Part shown: positions 25,456-33,835 of the stretch, piece after piece | Position numbering within the stretch: position 1 is the stretch's first letter | Layout: each line of letters opens with the position of its first letter | Assembly: GCA_036679665.1 (NCBI GenBank) | Contig: JAZHEJ010000062.1 | Location: 1 to 51,183 of the forward strand | Length of the DNA stretch: 51,183 nucleotides | Source: Tethybacter castelli | Lineage (GTDB): Bacteria > Pseudomonadota > Gammaproteobacteria > Tethybacterales > Tethybacteraceae | Direction: 5' to 3' | Translations under genes and position numbers: made by a program | Notes under the pieces: generated by a model | Seen by the model: only the letters and a program-made list of their open reading frames with translations | Told to the model about the DNA's origin: nothing | The model's database searches: none

Positions 25456-26694
25456 ATGTCAGTTAGCCAAAAAATCACCTTCCCCGGAACATCAGGAGCG
25501 CAGTTGGCCGCGGTTCTTCAATTGCCCAAAGTTACACAGCCGCGCGGCTACGCGTTATTCGCTCATTGCTTTACCTGCACCAAGGATATTTTCGCGGCCC
25601 GCCAAGTGGCGCGCAGTTTGGCCGAGCTGGGCATCGCGGTGCTGCGTTTCGATTTCACCGGGCTAGGCGAATCCGAAGGTGAATTTGCCGCGACGAACTT
25701 TACTTCCAATGTTGCCGATCTTATTGCCGCGGCAGAATATTTGGCGTCGGAATATGGCGGTCCGCAGATCATGATAGGCCACAGTTTAGGCGGAGCCGCA
25801 ACTTTGGCGGCGGCATCGCATGTACCTGCCGCAAGAGCGGTGTGCACGATCGGGGCGCCGGCTGATCCTGCGCATGTCGAACACCTGTTTACTGCGCGCT
25901 CTGATGAAATTCGTAATGCGGGCCAAGCTGAAGTTCTGCTTGCCGGCCGCCCGTTTGTGATTCAGCGTCAGTTCCTTGAAGATATCAGTTCAGCATCGAT
26001 CGCCAAAAAGATCGCCAATCTGGGAAAAGCCTTGCTGATTTGTCATGCGCCGGATGACAGTACCGTCGGTGTCGACAACGCGCGGAAAATTTATGAAACC
26101 GCCAAGCATCCCAAATCGTTTTTAAGTCTGGACGGCGCCGACCATCTTTTGTCGCGCCATCAAGACGCGGAGTATGTGGCGCAGGTTATCGCGGTCTGGG
26201 CGCAGCGTTATCTTGACACGCCGCAAGTTGAAGTCGCGTCAAGCGACGAAGAGCCTGATTTGGTCGTGGTTGAAGAAGCCGGCGGCACCGGCTTGGCTCA
26301 GTTGATTGTCAACGGCAAACACGAGTTGATCGCCGACGAACCAACCGCGTTGGGTGGCGGCAACGCCGGTCCCACTCCCTACGGCCTGTTGCTTTCCGCT
26401 TTAGGTTCGTGCACAACGATGACGTTACGTTTATACGCCAATAAAAAGCAATGGCCGCTTAAAAAAGCCAAGGTGTTGCTGCGTCATACCAAAATTCATG
26501 CCGAAGACTGCGCAGAATGTGAAGAAGAAAGCGGATTTATCGAGACGATTACCCGCGAGCTTGAGCTAATCGGCGACCTTGACGAAAAACAGCGCGCCCG
26601 CTTGCTGGAAATTTCCGAGCGTTGTCCGGTACACCGCACCTTAACCAAAGATCTGAAAGTAACCACAACTTTGCGGCCCGCAGATCAGGCATAG
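25456..26694 (+). CDS. Alpha/beta hydrolase-OsmC fusion protein
   Basis: A 412-residue two-domain protein. Residues 1-255 are an alpha/beta hydrolase with the nucleophile Ser in GHSLGGAAT, an Asp in HAPDDSTVG and a His in GADHLLSRH. Residues 270-410 are an OsmC/Ohr-type domain with GPTPYGLLLSALGSCTTMTL and SERCPVHRTL, giving the two Cys used by thiol peroxidases of this family. It may hydrolyse esters and detoxify organic peroxides; substrates are unknown. The fusion is known in proteobacteria. The uracil glycosylase gene starts 2 bases after its stop, so the two are probably one operon. Confidence 0.88.
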   Translation: MSVSQKITFPGTSGAQLAAVLQLPKVTQPRGYALFAHCFTCTKDIFAARQVARSLAELGIAVLRFDFTGLGESEGEFAATNFTSNVADLIAAAEYLASEYGGPQIMIGHSLGGAATLAAASHVPAARAVCTIGAPADPAHVEHLFTARSDEIRNAGQAEVLLAGRPFVIQRQFLEDISSASIAKKIANLGKALLICHAPDDSTVGVDNARKIYETAKHPKSFLSLDGADHLLSRHQDAEYVAQVIAVWAQRYLDTPQVEVASSDEEPDLVVVEEAGGTGLAQLIVNGKHELIADEPTALGGGNAGPTPYGLLLSALGSCTTMTLRLYANKKQWPLKKAKVLLRHTKIHAEDCAECEEESGFIETITRELELIGDLDEKQRARLLEISERCPVHRTLTKDLKVTTTLRPADQA

Positions 26695-26696
26695 CC

Positions 26697-27401
26697 GTGT
26701 CTTTGATCAAGCTTGCGCGTTTATTGTCGCGCCAGCTAGCTGAGCTAACTCCGCAATTGGCCGCGGGTTGCGTTTACGACCCGACTTGCTATGCCCGTGA
26801 ACCGCATGAGCAATATCTGCGAAGATACGCTAACGGGACCAAGCGAGTATTACTGTTGGGTATGAATCCCGGCCCGTGGGGAATGGCTCAAACCGGGGTT
26901 CCGTTCGGAGCGGTGCCTTGGGTGCGTAAGTGGCTGAAGATCGACGGCAAAATCGGCAAACCAAAAGCAGAGCATAGCAAACGGCCGGTGCTGGGCATGA
27001 AGTGTCCGCGAGTGGAAGTCAGCGGCGATAGGCTGTGGGGTTTGCTAAAACACCGGTACCTGACCACGGATGGTTTTGCCGCGGATGCGACGGTACTGAA
27101 CTACTGTCCGTTACTTTTGCTCGACGTCGCCGACGGCGGTTGCCGCAACCTGCCGTTAAACCTTTTGCCGCGCGCAGATTCGCTGATGCGATTGTGTGAC
27201 GACGCCTTGGCTGAGACGTTGCGTATCGTGGCGCCGGAAATTGCGGTCGGCATCGGCGGCTGGGCGCATCAACGTCTAGTGCGTGTGGCCCCGCCCAAGA
27301 TTATGGTCGGCAAGATGTTACACCCTAGCCCGGCTTCACCGATGGCCAATCGAGGTTTTGCCCGGATCGGACTTGATCAGCTGGTTAAATTGGGAGTTTA
27401 G
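26697..27401 (+). CDS. Uracil-DNA glycosylase, SMUG1 type
   Basis: Removes uracil and related damaged bases from DNA to start base-excision repair. About 234 residues. The SMUG1 motif 1 is LGMNPGPWGMAQTGVPFG and motif 2 is the C-terminal HPSPASPMANRG, with the catalytic-side Asn in the first and His in the second. It is unrelated in these motifs to Ung. A frame open upstream overlaps the hydrolase-OsmC gene; I choose the GTG at 26697 just after that gene's stop, because the extra N-terminus is unconserved. SMUG1-type enzymes are less common in bacteria than Ung. Confidence 0.85.
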   Translation: MSLIKLARLLSRQLAELTPQLAAGCVYDPTCYAREPHEQYLRRYANGTKRVLLLGMNPGPWGMAQTGVPFGAVPWVRKWLKIDGKIGKPKAEHSKRPVLGMKCPRVEVSGDRLWGLLKHRYLTTDGFAADATVLNYCPLLLLDVADGGCRNLPLNLLPRADSLMRLCDDALAETLRIVAPEIAVGIGGWAHQRLVRVAPPKIMVGKMLHPSPASPMANRGFARIGLDQLVKLGV

Positions 27402-27473
27402 CCAATTGCGTCTTCCATGCGAAAATATTTAATCGGCGAAGTCGATACATAATTTTTTTTCAAGGAACAACAT

Positions 27474-28301
27474 ATGAAACTCATAAGATTTGGCGCACCG
27501 GGCAAAGAAAAGCCGGGGATAGTGGATGAACAAGGTACACGCAAGGATGTCAGCGCGGCCTTCGCGGACTGGGATTTGGCTAATTTGGATACGCAACTGG
27601 CCAAGTTGTCGGATCCGTCAAATTTGCCTGAAGCCGATCCTTCAGCCAGGCTTGGGCCTTGCGTGCCCAGGCCGGGCAAAATAATCGCGATCGGATTAAA
27701 TTACGCTGACCATGCGAAAGAAACCGGCGCCGCGATTCCCGCCGAGCCGATTATTTTCATGAAGGCGACTTCCAGTTTCAGCGGCCCTTACGACGATGTG
27801 GTTATACCGCGCGATTCGAAAACAACCGACTGGGAAGTGGAATTAGGCGTGATAATCGGCCACCGCGCGCGCTACGTTGAAAAAAAGGACGCGCTCGGAC
27901 ACGTCGCCGGCTATTGCGTAATCCACGATGTTTCTGAACGCGACGATCAACTCAAGCGCGGCGGTCAATGGGTGAAGGGAAAAAGTCATGACACTTTTTG
28001 CCCGACCGGGCCGTGGTTGGTAACCGCTGACGAAATTTCCGATCCCCAAAATCTGCGTTTATGGTTGGAAGTGGACGGCAAGACGTATCAGGACGGCAAC
28101 ACCAAAACCATGGTGTTCGGCGTAGCTGATTTGGTTGCTTATCTAAGTCGTTTTATGACCTTGGAGCCGGGTGATCTGATCACTACCGGTACTCCTCCCG
28201 GCGTGGGCATGGGAATGAAACCACCCCAATATTTGGCCAAAGGCATGTCGGTGCGGTTGGGCATTGAAGGCTTGGGAGAACAAAAGCAAAATGTGGTCTG
28301 A
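27474..28301 (+). CDS. Fumarylacetoacetate hydrolase family protein
   Basis: A 275-residue enzyme of the FAH superfamily, which cleaves or tautomerises beta-diketone-like acids with a divalent metal. Conserved parts are IAIGLNYADHAKE, FMKATSSFSGPYD, the metal ligands in DWEVELGVIIG and the following Asp region VIHDVSERD. KGKSHDTFCPTGPWLV and TTGTPPGVGMG are also present. The exact substrate (ureidoglycolate, fumarylpyruvate or oxaloacetate-type) cannot be told. AAGGAACA lies just before the ATG, a good ribosome binding site. It converges on proS. Confidence 0.88.
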   Translation: MKLIRFGAPGKEKPGIVDEQGTRKDVSAAFADWDLANLDTQLAKLSDPSNLPEADPSARLGPCVPRPGKIIAIGLNYADHAKETGAAIPAEPIIFMKATSSFSGPYDDVVIPRDSKTTDWEVELGVIIGHRARYVEKKDALGHVAGYCVIHDVSERDDQLKRGGQWVKGKSHDTFCPTGPWLVTADEISDPQNLRLWLEVDGKTYQDGNTKTMVFGVADLVAYLSRFMTLEPGDLITTGTPPGVGMGMKPPQYLAKGMSVRLGIEGLGEQKQNVV

Positions 28302-28313
28302 AACAAGCCGCGC

Positions 28314-30017
28314 TTAGTTTGCGCGGATGAGCGCGCTTAGCTCGTCGTGCGCGTTACCGAGCTCTAGCAGCAGTTCCTTATCGCTTGTGCGCGCCTTGTA
28401 CGCGATCTTTTTGTTAGTCAGGTTGCGGGTTGAGATTACGATACGGTGCGGTATGCCTAGCAGATCAAGATCAGCAAACGCGGTACCCGCGCGCAAGCTG
28501 CGATCGTCAAGTAGTACGTCGATGCCGGCTTTGGTTAGCGATTCGTAAAGCTTTAGTGCCGTGGCAAAAACCTCAGGGTCGGTGCCTAAAGGCAACACCA
28601 CCGCGGTAAAAGGAGCTATCGCCGCCGGAAAAATGATGCCGGCTTCGTCGTGGTTTTGCTCAATCGCAGCCGCGGCAATTCGCGTGACGCCGATGCCGTA
28701 GCAGCCCATTTCAATGGGTAAGGTTGCTTGTTGCTCGTTTTCAAAAGTCGCTTGCAAGGCTTGGGAATATTTGGTGCCTAGATAAAAAATATGGCCGACT
28801 TCGATGCCTTGACTTAGTTTGAGAGGATTGCCGTCAGGAGCCAATTCGCCGGCGCGGGCAAGTCGCAAATCGGTAAAACGCGGCTCAGGCAAGTCGCGAC
28901 CGAAATTAACATTAAGCAAGTGCTCGCCTTCGCGGTTGGCGCCACAGGCAAAGTCGGCGGCGTTTTCGACACTGTAATCGGCGATTACCGGCAACGGCAT
29001 GTTCACCGGTCCGAGCGAACCGAAATTGGCGCCGATAGCTTTGATGGCCTCATCAGGCTCCGCAAAGCGCGCGCCACCGCCTATTTCCGGTTGGGCGCTG
29101 GCCTTGGCAAGGCTAAGGCTTGCGTCGCCGGCTAGGATCGCCGCGGCGATACCCGCTTCGCCGGTGATGATCATAGTTTTAATACAACGCTGCGCAGGAA
29201 GCTGTTTAGGTAAAAAATTTTGCAACTGTTCGATGGTGGTGATGCCCGGCGTGGCAAGAGTTTCCATTTGTTTGCCAGGTTTTGGTCGCCGCGGCTTTTC
29301 GCGCGTGCAAGGGATTTGATCTAGATTGGCGGTATAGCCGGCATCGGTCAAAGCGATGGTCGCCTCGCCGTTGTCGGCAAGCACCAAAAATTCTTCCGAC
29401 CGATTACCGCCGATCGCGCCACTGTCTGCAGCGACGATCCGGTAGCTTAATCCGATGCGATCGAAAATACGGATATAAGCGTCGCGCATCTGCTGATAGC
29501 TAAGCAGTGCTCCTTCAGCATCGCCATCGAATGAGTAAGCGTCTTTCATCACAAACTCGCGCGAGCGCATAACGCCGTACCGGGGACGGCGCTCGTCGCG
29601 AAATTTCGTTTGGATCTGGTACAGATTGAACGGCAGTTGGCGCCAGCTGGTAACGCTGGCGCTTACTAAGCTGGTTACGACTTCTTCGTGCGTGGGCCCG
29701 ATGCAATAATCGCGCTGGTGCCGATCTTGCAGCCGTAACAGTTCAGGGCCGTAGACTTGCCAGCGCCCGGATTCGTGCCAGATTTCTGCCGGTTGTACCG
29801 CGGGCATCATTACTTCCGCCGCGCCGGCAGCGTTCATTTCTTCGCGCACGATATCCGTGATTTTGCTTACCACGCGCCAGCCAAGCGGCAACCAGCTAAA
29901 AATCCCCGCGGCAAGTTGGCGGATCAAACCGGCGCGAAGCATTAACCGATGGCTTATCAACTCCGCTTCGCTGGGAATTTCCCGCAAGGTATGGATAAAA
30001 AGTTTGCTTGCCCGCAT
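28314..30017 (-). CDS. proS: Prolyl-tRNA synthetase
   Basis: Charges tRNA-Pro. The 567 residues are of the bacterial class IIa form with an insertion (INS) editing domain between motifs 2 and 3. The N-terminus is SKLFIHTLREIPSEAELISH. Motif 2 lies in FRDERRPRYGVMRSREFVMKDA; the INS domain spans about residues 225-395; motif 3 is in GCYGIGVTRIAAAAIEQ. The anticodon-binding domain comes last. Length is the usual 570. It sits between lnt and a convergent FAH-family gene and has its own upstream gap of about 80 bases. Confidence 0.97.
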   Translation of the reverse strand: MRASKLFIHTLREIPSEAELISHRLMLRAGLIRQLAAGIFSWLPLGWRVVSKITDIVREEMNAAGAAEVMMPAVQPAEIWHESGRWQVYGPELLRLQDRHQRDYCIGPTHEEVVTSLVSASVTSWRQLPFNLYQIQTKFRDERRPRYGVMRSREFVMKDAYSFDGDAEGALLSYQQMRDAYIRIFDRIGLSYRIVAADSGAIGGNRSEEFLVLADNGEATIALTDAGYTANLDQIPCTREKPRRPKPGKQMETLATPGITTIEQLQNFLPKQLPAQRCIKTMIITGEAGIAAAILAGDASLSLAKASAQPEIGGGARFAEPDEAIKAIGANFGSLGPVNMPLPVIADYSVENAADFACGANREGEHLLNVNFGRDLPEPRFTDLRLARAGELAPDGNPLKLSQGIEVGHIFYLGTKYSQALQATFENEQQATLPIEMGCYGIGVTRIAAAAIEQNHDEAGIIFPAAIAPFTAVVLPLGTDPEVFATALKLYESLTKAGIDVLLDDRSLRAGTAFADLDLLGIPHRIVISTRNLTNKKIAYKARTSDKELLLELGNAHDELSALIRAN

Positions 30018-30100
30018 GATTGAACGGCTATTTTAGTAGCGTGGGTATTTCTTTTTGATAATTGCTTTGGGTAAAGTACCGATTGATTTGGTGATAGTGA

Positions 30101-31606
30101 TTAAGCAGTCGCAGATTGGGTTTTACGGCGCGGGCGCAAGAAAAAAGTGCCTAGCGCAGCTAGCAAAGTCGGCCAGTCGCCCAAGAAAGTGTAGGGTGTT
30201 TGGCCGCTCATCGGCACCACGTCACCTTCGGCGACGCCGCGTACCAGAGGACTTTGAAAGTGCTGTACGAAGCCGTGGGGATCAATAAGCGCGGAAGGCC
30301 CGGTATTGGAAGCGCGCGCAAGCCAACGCCCGGTTTCGGCCGCTCGGGCGGCGGCGATCTGCAGATGCTGACGCGGCATCGCGGTGCCGTCAAACCACGA
30401 ATCATTGGTGATGTTGACAAGTAATTGAGCTGGCGGCGCCATAAATAGTCGCGGGAAAAGGCTTTCGTAGCAAATGGTCAAGCCAATGACGGTATCGGAC
30501 ACTGCGAACAGCCCGGCTTTGCGTCCCGGCACAAGTTGCGAGTAGGGAATGTTTTGTCGTTGCAAGATTGGCTCAAGCAACTTGGCAAAAGGCAAATACT
30601 CGCCATACGGCGTCAAATGGCGCTTGGCGTAGGTTTGGGTTTTATCAGCGCCAAGCACAAGCGCGGCGTTGCGGCTTTGCTTGCTGCTTGGATCTTGGTC
30701 GAAGGTACCAAGCACCAAATTAGAATTTTGACTTTTGAGTAATTCGTGAAAGCTGGTGCGGATCGAAGGTTGCAAGTGATCCCAGCGAAAAGGAAAAGCG
30801 CTTTCCGGCGCCACGAGCAGTTTACCTTTGCTTCGCTGGGCAAGGTCATAGTAGATGCGCGGTATGCGCGGCAAGTTACTGCTTAGCCACTGCTGGTCTT
30901 GCCGGATCGCGCCTTGCAGTAAGCTGACGGTGAAAGGCGCTCCGGCCGGTGTGGTGAAGTCAACCTGACGAAGCCACAAACCGATGCCGGCTATCAACCC
31001 CAGCAACAAATACGCACCATGCATAAGTTTGATGTTGGGGGCGTAAAGAGCCCACACTATTATTATCGCGCTGATCGCGCACAGCGCGGTGACGCCGAAC
31101 GTGCCGATTAAAGGCGCGTAGCCGGCTAGCGGACTGTAAGGAATTTGGGCATAACCGGCGGCTAGCCATCCAAAACCGCTAAACACCCATGTGCGCAGAT
31201 GTTCGACCAAAACCCAGACTGCGCCCAGTTGCAATTGCGCAATGATCATGGTGCGGTTTTCGCCGCTGCGACGGCCTAACCACCCGGCTAGCGCGTAAAA
31301 GGCCGCCAGCAATATCACCAGGAGCCCGGCGATAACGACGGAGATCCCGACCGGCAAGTTGCCGTAAACATGCAAACTGTTGAATGTCCATCCCACGCCC
31401 AAACCAAAGTGGCCTAAACCGAAACAAAAAGCCAGCGCCCCGGCGCGGCGCGGACGCACCTTTTGCATGATTGAAAAAAGCACCGCCAAAGCCAGAATCG
31501 GCAAAATCCAGCCGATGCCGCGCTGGTAGCCAAACCCTACGGCGCTGCCCAAACCGGCCAAGCCGCAAGCAATAATCGCTACAAAATAATTTAGACGGGC
31601 AAGCAT
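30101..31606 (-). CDS. lnt: Apolipoprotein N-acyltransferase
   Basis: Inner-membrane enzyme that adds the third acyl chain to lipoproteins. The 501 residues show several N-terminal membrane helices (about 1-220), then the nitrilase-like domain. Its catalytic Glu lies in VAPESAFPF, its Lys in YAKRHLTPYGEYLPF and its Cys in LTICYESLFP, and a last helix is at the C-terminus. It is the final gene of the miaB-phoH-ybeY-corC-lnt block, 16 bases after corC, as in E. coli. Its presence fits the lipoprotein encoded at the other end of the block. Confidence 0.95.
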   Translation of the reverse strand: MLARLNYFVAIIACGLAGLGSAVGFGYQRGIGWILPILALAVLFSIMQKVRPRRAGALAFCFGLGHFGLGVGWTFNSLHVYGNLPVGISVVIAGLLVILLAAFYALAGWLGRRSGENRTMIIAQLQLGAVWVLVEHLRTWVFSGFGWLAAGYAQIPYSPLAGYAPLIGTFGVTALCAISAIIIVWALYAPNIKLMHGAYLLLGLIAGIGLWLRQVDFTTPAGAPFTVSLLQGAIRQDQQWLSSNLPRIPRIYYDLAQRSKGKLLVAPESAFPFRWDHLQPSIRTSFHELLKSQNSNLVLGTFDQDPSSKQSRNAALVLGADKTQTYAKRHLTPYGEYLPFAKLLEPILQRQNIPYSQLVPGRKAGLFAVSDTVIGLTICYESLFPRLFMAPPAQLLVNITNDSWFDGTAMPRQHLQIAAARAAETGRWLARASNTGPSALIDPHGFVQHFQSPLVRGVAEGDVVPMSGQTPYTFLGDWPTLLAALGTFFLRPRRKTQSATA

Positions 31607-31622
31607 TGACGACTGATCGCCA

Positions 31623-32474
31623 CTATGCGTCGCCGCCGTTGGTACTAGGATGGGGTTTGCGCGTAACTTGCACGGAAAGAATTCGCCGCCGATCGGTTTT
31701 GATTACGCGCAAGGACATATCATGTTCTTCGATTGTTTCGCCGGGCTTGGGTAATTTGCCGTGGCAATTGGCGAGCCATCCGCCGACGGTGTCGAAGCGC
31801 TCGGTGTCCAGATGCAAAGCGAAATGATGATTGAATTTTTCAAGTTCGGTGTCGCCGTCGATTTCCCAGACATTCGCATGGTTGGTGGCGCGGATTTTTT
31901 GCGTGACACCTTCTTGCAAGTCAAATTCGTCTTGAATTTCTCCGACGATGCTTTCGAGCACATCTTCAATCGACACCACACCTAGCGGCTTGGCGGCTTC
32001 GTCCGCCACGATCATCATGTGCAGGCGGTAATATTGAAACTCGCGGAGCATTGAATCAAGACGCTTTTTTTCCGGTACGAAACGCGCCACCTGCAACAAA
32101 TCTTTCGTAATGATCTTATCTTCCGGTTCAGCTTGCAGGCCGACCAACCGCTTCACATGCAAAATGCCGACCACTTTGTTGCTAGCCCGGTCGGTTACCG
32201 GGTAGCGAGAGTGGTTGCTGGAGGTCACTTCCGCAAGAACTTCCGCAAAAGTGTCATCCAAGTGCAGCCAGTCCACTTTACCGTGGGGGATCATCACATC
32301 TTCAACACGAACCTCGGACAAAAGCAAAACATTGCGCAACATGTCTAGCTCTCCCGTCGGGAACAGCTGGGAAAATGTTGCGGTATTTTCGATCAGACGC
32401 GTAAGCTCGTGGCGCTTGCGCGGCACCGAGCCGCCAAGCATCCAGGCCAGATTGTTGCGTAACTTCTTGAGCAC
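31623..32474 (-). CDS. corC: CorC/YbeX-type CBS-domain protein
   Basis: Cytosolic or membrane-associated protein of the CorC family, linked to magnesium/cobalt efflux and to ribosome or heat tolerance (YbeX). The 283 residues contain tandem CBS domains at roughly 60-180 (VEDVMIPHGKVDWL, GVVSIEDVLESIVGEIQDEFD). The C-terminal CorC/HlyC transporter-associated domain (WEIDGDTELEKFNHHF) follows. There are no membrane helices, as usual for short CorC. The start is GTG, 3 bases after the ybeY stop. It is fourth in the conserved block ending with lnt. Confidence 0.93.
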   Translation of the reverse strand: MLKKLRNNLAWMLGGSVPRKRHELTRLIENTATFSQLFPTGELDMLRNVLLLSEVRVEDVMIPHGKVDWLHLDDTFAEVLAEVTSSNHSRYPVTDRASNKVVGILHVKRLVGLQAEPEDKIITKDLLQVARFVPEKKRLDSMLREFQYYRLHMMIVADEAAKPLGVVSIEDVLESIVGEIQDEFDLQEGVTQKIRATNHANVWEIDGDTELEKFNHHFALHLDTERFDTVGGWLANCHGKLPKPGETIEEHDMSLRVIKTDRRRILSVQVTRKPHPSTNGGDA

Positions 32475-32477
32475 GAT

Positions 32478-32927
32478 TTAAGCAGGGTAAGGGTCGGGCA
32501 GGCCCAGCGCGGCCAGAATTTCGCGTTCGGTGTTTTCCATGGCTTCAGCTGCGCGGTTGGTATCATGATCCATACCCTGCAGGTGCAGCGCGGCGTGCAC
32601 GAGCATATGCGCGTAGCGATCCGCGCAGGCGATGCCCTGCGCGCTAGCTTCTTGTTCCACAACCGTCGGACAAATAACGATGTCGCCTAAAAGTGATTCG
32701 GGATCCGGATAAGCAAATGCCAGTACGTTCGCCGGCCGGTCTTTGCCCAAGTGACGCAGGTTAAGGCGCCGGCTTTCGGCGGCGGTGACAAACCGGATCG
32801 CAAGTTGCGCTGGAGTGTCAAGCGCCGCTTGAAGCGTCGTGCGGACTAAACGTTCGCGCGGAGGACTACCTTTTCCGTCATGCTCGTATTGAATGTCAAG
32901 CTTTAAGGTTATCTTGTTAGCTTTCAT
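32478..32927 (-). CDS. ybeY: Endoribonuclease YbeY
   Basis: Metal-dependent RNase needed for 16S rRNA 3' maturation and ribosome quality control. About 149 residues. The zinc site HAALHLQGMDH supplies the three His, and the neighbouring Arg of AAESRRLNLRHLG is conserved. Others are NVLAFAYPDPESLLGDIVIC and the C-terminal MENTEREILAALGLPDPY. I place the start at the ATG ending at 32927, which overlaps the phoH stop by 11 bases and removes an unconserved N-terminal extension. It lies 3 bases upstream of corC. Confidence 0.95.
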   Translation of the reverse strand: MKANKITLKLDIQYEHDGKGSPPRERLVRTTLQAALDTPAQLAIRFVTAAESRRLNLRHLGKDRPANVLAFAYPDPESLLGDIVICPTVVEQEASAQGIACADRYAHMLVHAALHLQGMDHDTNRAAEAMENTEREILAALGLPDPYPA

Positions 32928-33825
32928 ACTCGTCGAGGATTTTGCGTACCACTGAATGACGCATCGTATCGCTTGGCGCAAAGCGGACCACGGCGCAACC
33001 TTCCACCTTCTCAATGAAACTGAGGACTTTTACCAACCCGGATTCTTCGTTGGACGGCAGATCGATCTGGGTTTCGTCACCGGTCACCACACAGCGCGAA
33101 TCGCGCCCTAGACGGGTTAGAAACATTTTCATTTGCGTACGCGTGGTGTTTTGGGCTTCGTCAAGAATCACGAAACTGTTGGTTAATGTGCGGCCGCGCA
33201 TATAAGCTAACGGCGCAAGTTCAATGCGGTCGTGCCGTAAAAGCGAATCCACCATGCTGTCCGAGCACAGTTCATGCAAGGCGTCTTGCAACGGGCGCAG
33301 GTAGGGATTTACTTTCTGGACCGGATCACCGGGTAAAAAACCTAAATTTTCGCCGGCTTCCACTGCCGGACGCACTAATATGATGCGTCGCACCGCCTCG
33401 GATTCGAGTTCATCCAACGCGCAAGCCATCGCTAAATATGTCTTGCCGGTTCCGCTGGCTCCGATGCCGAAAGTGATATCGTGGTTGCTGATGGCAACCA
33501 AGTATTTGCGTTGGTTTTCGCCCCGGCTACGCACCCGGCTGGGCAATCGGGTGGAGTTGGAGTTGGCGCGATTGGGCGAAGAAATCAATGAGCGCATGCC
33601 GATTTCATCAAGTTGTTGGTGCGCGTTGGCGTAGACGCGCTTGATCGCGGAGCGGGCTTGGGTAAGATTGGCGGCGTCGCCGATGATCCGAAAATTTTCG
33701 CTGCGCCGAAGAATTTTTACGTTAAAAATTTCACCAAGCAACTTTATATTGTCATCATTGATGCCGCACAAATTGGCGAGCCGCGAGTTATCAACGGGCT
33801 GGAGGGCAAATTGTAATGAAGCCAG
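32917..33825 (-). CDS. ybeZ: PhoH-like ATPase (YbeZ), probable CTG start
   Basis: Cytosolic nucleotide-binding protein paired with YbeY in rRNA metabolism. It has an N-terminal KH-like domain starting LQFALQPVDNSRLANLCG, then the P-loop FGIGASGTGKTYLAMA. Walker B is FVILDEAQNTT, with CVVTGDETQIDLP near the end. Codons before this region are out of register with the family. No ATG, GTG or TTG lies between the miaB stop and the conserved N-terminus. A CTG at 33825 has AGGAG 7 bases upstream, overlapping the miaB stop, and would give 302 residues. A GTG at 33855 or TTG at 33846 inside miaB are the alternatives, without a good ribosome binding site. Confidence 0.92.
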   Translation of the reverse strand: MASLQFALQPVDNSRLANLCGINDDNIKLLGEIFNVKILRRSENFRIIGDAANLTQARSAIKRVYANAHQQLDEIGMRSLISSPNRANSNSTRLPSRVRSRGENQRKYLVAISNHDITFGIGASGTGKTYLAMACALDELESEAVRRIILVRPAVEAGENLGFLPGDPVQKVNPYLRPLQDALHELCSDSMVDSLLRHDRIELAPLAYMRGRTLTNSFVILDEAQNTTRTQMKMFLTRLGRDSRCVVTGDETQIDLPSNEESGLVKVLSFIEKVEGCAVVRFAPSDTMRHSVVRKILDEYES

Positions 33826-33835
33826 AAGGGTACTC